From Nitromaritima sp964584125 (lineage in GTDB: Bacteria; Nitrospinota; Nitrospinia; Nitrospinales; VA-1), in assembly GCA_964584125.1 (NCBI GenBank), contig CAZOYP010000089.1, forward strand, positions 1 to 8,697: a DNA stretch of 8,697 bases, written 5' to 3'. Under the pieces are notes generated by a model. The model had not been told where the DNA came from. It saw only the letters and a list, made by a program, of their open reading frames with translations, and made no database searches. The position numbers and the translations under genes are program-made. Positions 1-5,642 of the stretch are shown one piece after another (the first letter of the stretch is position 1; each line of letters begins with the position of its first letter).

Positions 1-239
1 TTGTTGATATAACTGTTTGGGGTAAGCAAGGAGAAAATTGCGCTGAATATCTCAGTAAGGGGCGGCCTGCATTTGTTGAAGGTTACTTAAAGTTTTCAAC
101 ATGGGAAAGTGACGGGCAAAAAAGGAATAAGCTGGAGGTAGTTGCTAATACGGTTCAGTTTCTTGGGTCTCGGAATGATTCAGGTGGAGATGCACCAACA
201 GGGCAGGCCCCAGTGTCTGATGATGATGTCCCTTTTTAA
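1..239 (+). CDS. ssb: Single-stranded DNA-binding protein SSB, C-terminal part (5' end outside window)
   Basis: The reading frame is open from base 3 to the TAA at 237-239 and gives 78 residues. The visible part starts in the middle of the OB fold (VDITVWGKQGENCAEYLSKG), a stretch typical of bacterial SSB. It continues through GYLKFSTWESDGQK and ends the fold at VANTVQFLG. A short Gly/Asp/Pro linker of about 15 residues follows, then the acidic tip DDDVPF, the conserved peptide through which SSB recruits replication and repair proteins. By comparison with the family, about 50 N-terminal residues lie left of the window, so the whole protein would be about 130 residues, short for SSB because the linker is small. 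SSB coats single-stranded DNA at forks. It sits 28 nt upstream of rpsR and shares a cluster with dnaB, whose product works at the same forks. rpsF is expected just upstream but cannot be seen. Confidence 0.95.
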   Translation, partial: VDITVWGKQGENCAEYLSKGRPAFVEGYLKFSTWESDGQKRNKLEVVANTVQFLGSRNDSGGDAPTGQAPVSDDDVPF

Positions 240-267
240 AAATAATATTTATGAATTAGGATGAGAA

Positions 268-528
268 ATGGCTCGAAAGACTGGAAATAAAATATCTAAA
301 AGTACTAGAAAAAAAATGTTCACTCAGAAAATCTGCCGATTTTGCGCAGATAAGGTGACGACTATTGACTTCTATAATATTAAACTTCTAAAGCCACTTA
401 TTTCTGAGCGAGGAAAAATTATTCCTTCTAGGATTTCTGGTAATTGTGCTAAGCATCAACGTGCGCTTACTACGGCGGTCAAAAGAGCCAGATGTATAGC
501 ATTGCTTCCGTTTTCAGAAGCACACTGA
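268..528 (+). CDS. rpsR: 30S ribosomal protein bS18
   Basis: The gene encodes 86 residues, a normal length for bS18, which binds the small-subunit platform as a partner of bS6. The family core is clear: the CRFCADK stretch at residues 23-29, DFYNIKLLKPLISERGKI from residue 34, and the basic C-terminal SGNCAKHQRALTTAVKRAR block. Cys23, Cys26, Cys60 and His63 form a CxxC plus CxxH set, so this looks like the zinc-binding form of S18 rather than the cysteine-free paralogue found in some genomes; zinc binding is inferred from these residues. The N-terminus is rich in Lys, Thr and Ser, as is usual. The ATG is preceded by AGGA at 258-261 with six bases between. The gene lies 28 nt after ssb and four bases before the next start, consistent with cotranscription. 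Confidence 0.97.
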   Translation: MARKTGNKISKSTRKKMFTQKICRFCADKVTTIDFYNIKLLKPLISERGKIIPSRISGNCAKHQRALTTAVKRARCIALLPFSEAH

Positions 529-532
529 TCTT

Positions 533-1486
533 GTGGTTGGACGACAGGAGGGTGGCAAGTCACTGCTTTTGGTGGTAGTGCTCTTAGTCTTTTTGTTTGT
601 AGTTATGCTGGTACCAGGATTTTCATTGATGATTGGGGTTTTAATTCCTGTTCCCTTGACTATTGTTTATGTCCGCTTTGGTCGCCGTGCAGGGCTGGTT
701 CTTTTAGCCTTGATATTCATAGTATTGCTTATATTATTGGGGCCGAGGCAGGCGATTTTATTTTTTACTGAATATGCAGTTTTGGCAGGTGTTATGGCTG
801 AGACTATTCGCTTTAGGTTTTCATTTGACAAATGTATTTTATCTGGCGCACTGATTTCATCGGCGCTCTCGATTGCCGTACTACTTTTTGTTTTTGCTGA
901 CCGAGAAGCCAGCCTGCTTCAGTTTTTCCAAAAGCAGATTGATGGGCACTTTTCCCAGTCTATAGAAGCTCTTAAGGGAATGGATGATAAGTCTGAAGAG
1001 CTTAAGGTATTGCAGGACTTTGCTGGTAAGGCTTCAGATGCGTTGGTTCAAGCATATCCATCATTCATTGCTTTGGGTGCATTTATAACTGCATTGGTCA
1101 ATTATTACGCAACTAGATTCCTGTGGAGACGTATTGGTAGCTATGACATGTTTCACCATGCCCGTTTTTCCGGTTGGGTTGTCCCGGATCAAGTCGTATG
1201 GGTTTTAATTGGCTCAAGTGCTGCTTTTTTTCTGGCTGAGAATGCCCTGGGTTTTATTGGGATAAATGTTCTTTTAATTTCTCTAGTTGCGTATTTTTTC
1301 CAAGGACTGGCTATTATTATTTATTTCTTGGAGTCTAGAAATGTGCCAGTATTTTTTTGGGTTCTTATTTTTTTTGTTATAATTCTTCAACCCCTTTTAG
1401 TAGGAGCATCTATTGGATTAGGCGTTTTTGATGCATGGATGGACTTGAGAAAAGTTAGAGTGATTGAGAAACAAAGTTCAGAATAG
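533..1486 (+). CDS. DUF2232 (YybS-like) multi-pass membrane protein
   Basis: A 317-residue, very hydrophobic protein with about eight or nine membrane segments, near residues 10-27, 29-48, 52-70, 73-90, 101-122, 174-196, 219-240, 243-266 and 271-297. A hydrophilic, partly charged region at about 123-172 interrupts them. Features recalled from the DUF2232/YybS family are FSGWVVPDQVVWVLI near 212-226, YFFQGLAIIIYFL near 254-266, and the end GVFDAWMDLRK near 297-307. The family is often found beside rplI and dnaB in Firmicutes and deltaproteobacteria, which supports the assignment; its molecular function is not established and the fold only suggests a membrane or transport role. The start used is GTG 533, four bases after the rpsR stop, with no convincing Shine-Dalgarno before it. 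A strong AGGAGGG lies inside at 546-552, so translation could begin slightly downstream at a rare codon (CTG 563 or TTG 569). Confidence 0.85.
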   Translation: MVGRQEGGKSLLLVVVLLVFLFVVMLVPGFSLMIGVLIPVPLTIVYVRFGRRAGLVLLALIFIVLLILLGPRQAILFFTEYAVLAGVMAETIRFRFSFDKCILSGALISSALSIAVLLFVFADREASLLQFFQKQIDGHFSQSIEALKGMDDKSEELKVLQDFAGKASDALVQAYPSFIALGAFITALVNYYATRFLWRRIGSYDMFHHARFSGWVVPDQVVWVLIGSSAAFFLAENALGFIGINVLLISLVAYFFQGLAIIIYFLESRNVPVFFWVLIFFVIILQPLLVGASIGLGVFDAWMDLRKVRVIEKQSSE

Positions 1487-1534
1487 ACTAGGATTTATTT
1501 TTTTGTCTAAAATTAGAAGGAGTAAATTAGAATT

Positions 1535-2029
1535 ATGAAATTACTGCTCAAAGAAGATGTTCATGGTTTAGGTAGTTGCGGTGATGAGGTTGAAGTTAAA
1601 AATGGGTACGGAAGAAACTTTTTGATCCCCAACGGTCATGCTATTGCAGCGACACCCAAAAACCTTAAGCAGTTTAATCACCAGAAAAGTATCGTTCAGG
1701 GCCGACTTAAAAAAATTAAAGTAAGCGCTGAGGCTCAAGCTCTGGAAATTGGGAAAGCTCTTTGTGTATTTAATAAAAAAACAGGTGATAGTGGAAAGCT
1801 TTTTGGAGCTGTAACTGCCCAAGATATTACTGAAAGTCTTAGAGGTCAGGGCATAGAGTTAGACCGTAGAAAGTTGCAACTTAAAGAGTCAATTAAATCT
1901 TTAGGTGATTTTGAAGTGCCAGTTAAGCTTCATCCTGAGGTTGCTGTTGCAGTTAAGGTTAAGGTAATACAAGAGGAAGTGGATTCAAAAGAGTCATCTA
2001 CACCGCCTAAAGAAAAAACCACTTCTTAG
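1535..2029 (+). CDS. rplI: 50S ribosomal protein bL9
   Basis: A 164-residue protein of the large subunit, located near the base of the L1 stalk. The N-terminal domain carries the bL9 signature (GLGSCGDEVEVKNGYGRNFL, residues 11-30, then IPNGHAIAAT). A charged connecting helix follows at about 42-75. The C-terminal domain includes KTGDSGKLFGAVTAQDI and the closing KLHPEVAVAVKVKVI strand. The last 18 or so residues (EEVDSKESSTPPKEKTTS) are a hydrophilic extension past the usual end near 148 and are probably disordered. The ATG has AAGGAG at 1517-1522, a somewhat long 12 nt away. The gene starts 48 nt after the DUF2232 gene and ends 31 nt before dnaB. Confidence 0.97.
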   Translation: MKLLLKEDVHGLGSCGDEVEVKNGYGRNFLIPNGHAIAATPKNLKQFNHQKSIVQGRLKKIKVSAEAQALEIGKALCVFNKKTGDSGKLFGAVTAQDITESLRGQGIELDRRKLQLKESIKSLGDFEVPVKLHPEVAVAVKVKVIQEEVDSKESSTPPKEKTTS

Positions 2030-2060
2030 TTATTTTCATTTCCATCTTAAGGTCCAGAAT

Positions 2061-3446
2061 ATGGCCCAAGCCCTCAGCCAAGTTTCGTTGGACAAGCTTC
2101 CCCCTTATCACTTGGAAGCTGAGCAGAGCGTTATAGGTGCCTGTTTCAAGGCTGAAGATGCTTTATCCAAGGCACTTGAAATCTTAGGTGAAGATGATTT
2201 CTACAGAGCCTCCCATCAAACAATTTTTCGAAATATGCGAGCATTATTTGAGGCTAACCAACCTATCGATATGGTTGGGTTGGCAGATCGGATGCGCCAA
2301 AATAACGAGCTCGATGCCTCTGGAGGAATCAATTATCTTAGTCAGTTAGAAGATTTTGTTCCAACTGCCACTGCAGTTACTCATCATGCTAAGATCATAC
2401 GTGATAAAAAAATATTACGGGACCTTATCACCACTGCAACGGAAATTGTCACAAGCAGCTACAATGAGTCTGATGTTGCCGAAGAGATTCTTGACTCGGC
2501 AGAGAAGTCAATTTTTGAGATTTCTGAAAAGAGGACACGGAGGAGCTTTTTTTCACTTAACGAAGTTGTTAAGGAAAATTTTAAATCAATAGAAAAGCTG
2601 ATCGGCCAACCTGGCATGGTGACAGGAGTCCCTACGGGTTTTTCTGATTTTGACACCAAAACATCTGGGCTCCAACCTTCTGATTTGATCATCATTGCAG
2701 CTCGGCCAAGTATGGGTAAAACCAGCTTTGCCTTGGATATTGCGCGCTATGCAAGTTTACATGCAAATATCCCTACTGCAATGTTTAGTTTGGAAATGTC
2801 GAAGGGGCAACTTGGGATGCGCATGTTATGTGCTGAAGCAAGAGTTAATTCAAGCAAGCTTCGAACAGGTTACTTAGCTAGTAGCGATTGGCCAAGATTG
2901 TCCAGTGCAGGTGAGAAACTTGCAAATGCAAAAATGTTTATCGACGATTCTGGCGCCCTATCTTTATTAGATGTGCGTGCAAGAGCTAGGCGGCTTGCTG
3001 CTGAAGAACCACTAGGGCTTATTATTATCGACTATCTACAGTTAATGCAGAGTCGCGGAAAAACCGAGAGTCGCCAACTCGAAGTTTCTGAAATCTCGCG
3101 AGGTCTTAAAAGCTTAGCTAAAGAGATTAATGTGCCAGTAGTAGCACTATCCCAGTTGAGTAGAGCGGTTGAAAGTCGTACCGACAAACGGCCTATGCTT
3201 TCTGATTTGCGTGAGTCTGGTTCAATCGAGCAGGATGCAGATGTGGTGGCTTTTATTTACCGCGATGAGGTGTATAACCCAGATACACCTGATGCGGGGA
3301 TAGCGGAAATTCTAATTCGCAAGCAACGTAATGGCCCTATAGGAGATGTGAGGTTACAGTTTGAAAATCAATACACACGATTTTATAACCTTGCCTCAGA
3401 AGACGGGAGTAATTTTGAGGAAGAGGAGGTCTTTCCTGCCGAATAA
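2061..3446 (+). CDS. dnaB: Replicative DNA helicase DnaB
   Basis: A full-length 461-residue hexameric 5'-3' helicase that unwinds the replication fork and works with primase. The N-terminal all-helical domain spans about residues 13-115 (PPYHLEAEQSVIGACF onward). A linker follows, and then the RecA-like motor at about 185-445. Walker A is ARPSMGKT at 214-221, with Ser where many DnaB proteins have Gly. The catalytic glutamate is E245 in FSLEMS, Walker B is LIIIDYLQLM with D324, the sensor glutamine is Q365 in LSQLSR, and the arginine-finger region is KQRNGPIGDV with R423. DLRESGSIEQDAD is intact. The tail is strongly acidic (EEEEVFPAE). AAGG at 2049-2052 lies 8 nt before the ATG. No intein or frameshift is seen. 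The last base of its TAA is the first base of the next gene's ATG. Confidence 0.98.
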   Translation: MAQALSQVSLDKLPPYHLEAEQSVIGACFKAEDALSKALEILGEDDFYRASHQTIFRNMRALFEANQPIDMVGLADRMRQNNELDASGGINYLSQLEDFVPTATAVTHHAKIIRDKKILRDLITTATEIVTSSYNESDVAEEILDSAEKSIFEISEKRTRRSFFSLNEVVKENFKSIEKLIGQPGMVTGVPTGFSDFDTKTSGLQPSDLIIIAARPSMGKTSFALDIARYASLHANIPTAMFSLEMSKGQLGMRMLCAEARVNSSKLRTGYLASSDWPRLSSAGEKLANAKMFIDDSGALSLLDVRARARRLAAEEPLGLIIIDYLQLMQSRGKTESRQLEVSEISRGLKSLAKEINVPVVALSQLSRAVESRTDKRPMLSDLRESGSIEQDADVVAFIYRDEVYNPDTPDAGIAEILIRKQRNGPIGDVRLQFENQYTRFYNLASEDGSNFEEEEVFPAE

Positions 3447-4357
3447 TGCTTAGTTTTTTTTATCATATATGTTTTAAGCGATACTCCATGTGGATAATAG
3501 TCTTTTTGTTATTCTTTAAACCATTATCAGTTTACTCGCAACCACAAGGTCAGTTTAACCCATCGCTATTATCGCCTGTTCAAAAGGGAGACTTTTTGCT
3601 AATGCAATCTCTTAATGAACAGGCTCTTCAATTGTATGAATCCTTGATTGCCAAGGGAGAAGGAGGGGGATATTCTTTTCGGGGCCTGATTCTCGCTTAC
3701 AAGGGTATGAATAAGCTTGATGCCGCTGAATCCTGGATTGAGAATTATTTGGGAGAAAACCCTAATTCAAGTATTGCGTTATATGCATTAGGCTATGTTT
3801 TTTATTTAAAGAAGAGTATGAAAAAGGCCGAGGAGCTATTTAAAAGGGCTTTAGAATATGATGCTAATAACGCACTAGCTCTAAATAATTTGGGCGCAGT
3901 ACTTCTTAGTCAAAATTCTTATACTGAAGCTGTGAGTTTGGTCCAGAAAGCAATTCAGGTTAACCCAAAAGAACCCATGTTTTTTAGTAATCTGGAAAGA
4001 ATATATGTAAAAATAGGTGATCCTGAACTAATTGTCGCTGATTACAATTTCTATTTAGGGGAAAATAACCCAGATGTGATTAGAGGCTATGGAATGGTTG
4101 TTAGTAGGCGTATGCGCCAAGCTAGCTTTAGGCTATACAGTAAAGGGCATTTGGATGAGGCTATTTTGAAGTGGATAGAAATCGAGAAAATTTATAAAAA
4201 AATCAATCATCAGGCTGGATTGGTTCCAGTCTATTTTAGCCTTGGACTCTTGAATGAGGAAAAAGGTAATAGCCAAAATGCCAAAAAATATTTCAATCAG
4301 GTTTTGAAACTAAATCCTTTACATATACAAGCAAAAGAAAGATTAAATGCTCTTTAG
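3446..4357 (+). CDS. Exported TPR-repeat protein, function unknown
   Basis: A 303-residue protein whose N-terminus looks like a Sec signal peptide: Lys11-Arg12, then hydrophobic WIIVFLLFF at 16-24, then a small-residue stretch ending PLSVYSQ near 27-32. There is no lipobox cysteine, so a soluble periplasmic product is inferred. Tetratricopeptide repeats are clear at about 109-142, 143-176 and 260-293, with the expected small/aromatic pattern and Asn-Pro ends (QVNPKE, KLNPLH). Weaker repeats probably fill about 47-108 and 177-255. TPRs make protein-binding solenoids and no catalytic motif is visible, so a scaffold or assembly role is only inferred. The ATG overlaps the dnaB stop as TAATG, a typical translational-coupling arrangement. 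AGAGGAGGT at 3422-3430, inside dnaB, is a strong but rather distant ribosome site. A second in-frame ATG at 3488 would give a shorter signal lacking the Lys-Arg pair and is less likely. Confidence 0.8.
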   Translation: MLSFFYHICFKRYSMWIIVFLLFFKPLSVYSQPQGQFNPSLLSPVQKGDFLLMQSLNEQALQLYESLIAKGEGGGYSFRGLILAYKGMNKLDAAESWIENYLGENPNSSIALYALGYVFYLKKSMKKAEELFKRALEYDANNALALNNLGAVLLSQNSYTEAVSLVQKAIQVNPKEPMFFSNLERIYVKIGDPELIVADYNFYLGENNPDVIRGYGMVVSRRMRQASFRLYSKGHLDEAILKWIEIEKIYKKINHQAGLVPVYFSLGLLNEEKGNSQNAKKYFNQVLKLNPLHIQAKERLNAL

Positions 4358-4427
4358 TGACGGTTTTCCCCAGACTAGAAAATATGGTTTGTAGGGCGTT
4401 TAGAGCCCAATCTATAAGCATTTAAGG

Positions 4428-4456
4428 TTGACAGATGATAGTGATGTATATAGGAT
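4428..4456 (+). promoter_or_regulatory. Sigma70-type promoter for the M23 peptidase gene
   Basis: A perfect -35 hexamer TTGACA at 4428-4433 is separated by exactly 17 nt from TAGGAT at 4451-4456, which matches 4 of 6 bases of the -10 consensus. Transcription would start near 4463, giving a leader of about 35 nt before the GTG at 4499. It lies in the 141-nt gap after the TPR gene and suggests a new transcription unit begins here. It was recognised by eye; the -10 is imperfect and overlaps an AT-rich GTATATAGG stretch that could offer other registers. Confidence 0.6.
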
Positions 4457-4487
4457 TAACTGGTTGTTTTATTTACGGATTTTTTTT

Positions 4488-4493
4488 AGGAGG
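4488..4493 (+). promoter_or_regulatory. Strong Shine-Dalgarno AGGAGG that fixes the M23 gene start
   Basis: AGGAGG at 4488-4493 is a near-perfect anti-16S match. Three potential start codons follow in the same frame: GTG 4493, TTG 4496 and GTG 4499. The first overlaps the ribosome site itself and the second is only 2 nt away. GTG 4499, with 5 nt between, is the only one with workable spacing. Confidence 0.75.
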
Positions 4494-4498
4494 TGTTG

Positions 4499-5428
4499 GT
4501 GAGCGAAGAAGACTATTCAGTAGTATTTTTTGCCGGGTCCACTGGGAGTCCCATGCGCTTTCGTGTTTCAAAACGCTGGTTTAGGATTGGTGCTTATTCG
4601 GCCTTAGCTATATTAATAGGTGTCGTTTCTACATTCACATATTTTTCTCAGAAATATTATTATTTAGCAAGTGACGAGGTTGAGCTAGCTGAACTCAGAC
4701 GTGAGTCTAAGATACGAAAGATTCAAGCCGAGAAGATTGCTGTACAGATTAAAAACTTTGAATCTGAGATGGCGCGTTTAGGTCGGTTTGAAGAAAAGCT
4801 CCGTGTAATTACAGCTTTGGAAGATTCCCCCCAGAGTAGTTCAAAAAAATGGGGGGTAGGTGGTTCTTATGGTTTATCGTCCAGCAGTTTAGAGACGTCA
4901 TTAGTTGCAGAGTCGAAAGCGTTAGCAAATAAACTTTCCAATAATCTCGGACATTTAACTACGCAGGCTAAAATTCAGACAATAAGTTTGCAGGAACTAG
5001 ATCACTTTTTTAAGAACCAAAAATCCTTTCTTCAATCCACGCCATCAATTTGGCCAACAAAAGGTTGGGTTACTTCGGGTTTTGGGTATCGGAAATCACC
5101 CTTTACGGGTCTTCGAGAAAAACATGAAGGTTGGGACATTGGTTCGCGTTCTGGATCCGCTATACGTGCGACCGCTGATGGGGTTGTTTCAGTGTCTGGT
5201 CGTGAGCGTGGCTATGGTAAATTGGTAGAAATTAATCATGGTTATGGCGTCGTAACTCGTTATGGTCATAACTCTAAGAACCTGGTAAAAATTGGTAGTA
5301 AGGTGAAAAGGGGACAGATCATAGCTTTGGTAGGAAATACAGGAAGAAGTACGGGTCCCCATCTGCATTATGAAGTTCTTGTGAGTGGTGTTCCCACTAA
5401 CCCTAAAAACTATATTTTGGAAGATTAG
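4499..5428 (+). CDS. Membrane-anchored M23 (LytM-type) peptidase
   Basis: From GTG 4499 the product has 309 residues. An N-terminal cytoplasmic stretch of about 28 residues is followed by one membrane segment at about 30-50 (IGAYSALAILIGVVSTFTYF), a charged, probably coiled-coil region at about 58-105, a Ser-rich linker, and a C-terminal M23 domain at about 185-305. The zinc and catalytic residues are present: H209 and D213 in HEGWDIG, H257 in RYGHN, and H288 and H290 in PHLHYE. The domain should therefore be active rather than a degenerate EnvC/NlpD-like activator. Such proteins cut peptide cross-links of peptidoglycan in the periplasm, and the coiled coil may mediate partner binding or restraint. 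The gene has its own promoter and precedes secA by 214 nt. Which cell-wall process it serves (division, shape or remodelling) cannot be told from sequence. Confidence 0.9.
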   Translation: MSEEDYSVVFFAGSTGSPMRFRVSKRWFRIGAYSALAILIGVVSTFTYFSQKYYYLASDEVELAELRRESKIRKIQAEKIAVQIKNFESEMARLGRFEEKLRVITALEDSPQSSSKKWGVGGSYGLSSSSLETSLVAESKALANKLSNNLGHLTTQAKIQTISLQELDHFFKNQKSFLQSTPSIWPTKGWVTSGFGYRKSPFTGLREKHEGWDIGSRSGSAIRATADGVVSVSGRERGYGKLVEINHGYGVVTRYGHNSKNLVKIGSKVKRGQIIALVGNTGRSTGPHLHYEVLVSGVPTNPKNYILED

Positions 5429-5599
5429 CCGTTGGAGGATAGATAGTCGTCCCCATACCCCACCCGGTTTTAAGCCCAATCATTTTTTATCAAATGTATG
5501 TAAAATAATATCAGTTAAAGGCACATTTCAAGTAATGCGTCGTTAATGATAGTGTTTTTTATTTTTTGATTGTTAAGTAAGTAAGGCTTGGCACTTCAT

Positions 5600-5614
5600 T
5601 TAATTAATAATTAA
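5600..5614. repeat. Perfect AT-only inverted repeat upstream of secA
   Basis: TTAATTA-A-TAATTAA is a 15-bp palindrome with 7-bp arms and one central base, ending 28 nt before the secA ATG. It could be a binding site or a promoter-proximal element, but a run of AT-only bases can produce such symmetry by chance. The rest of the 5429-5642 gap is AT-rich with T tracts at about 5554-5567. I saw no clear -35/-10 pair and no leader peptide of useful length. Confidence 0.35.
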
Positions 5615-5642
5615 TTTAAGAGTGAAGAGGATTAATTTGCTT

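Noticed and set aside
1484..1509. Short inverted repeat TAGAC ... GTCTA with a T-rich loop between the DUF2232 gene and rplI
   Set aside because: The stem is only 5 bp with a 16-nt loop and no T tail after it, so it is too weak to call a terminator or a regulatory RNA element.
4393..4410. Possible hairpin GGGC ... GCCC in the gap before the M23 gene
   Set aside because: Four base pairs with a 7-nt loop and no following T run; not a credible intrinsic terminator.
5435..5453. Imperfect hairpin GGAGGAT-AGATA-GTCGTCC after the M23 gene
   Set aside because: It has a central G-G mismatch and a wobble pair and is followed by C-rich rather than T-rich sequence, so it does not look like a terminator.
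5189..5479. Open frame of 96 codons on the - strand
   Set aside because: It mostly overlaps the catalytic end of the M23 gene in antisense, has no recognisable protein features, and looks like a chance shadow.
5588..5605. TTGGCAC near secA resembling half of a sigma54 promoter
   Set aside because: The required GC element at the right distance is missing, and the sequence downstream is only AT-rich.
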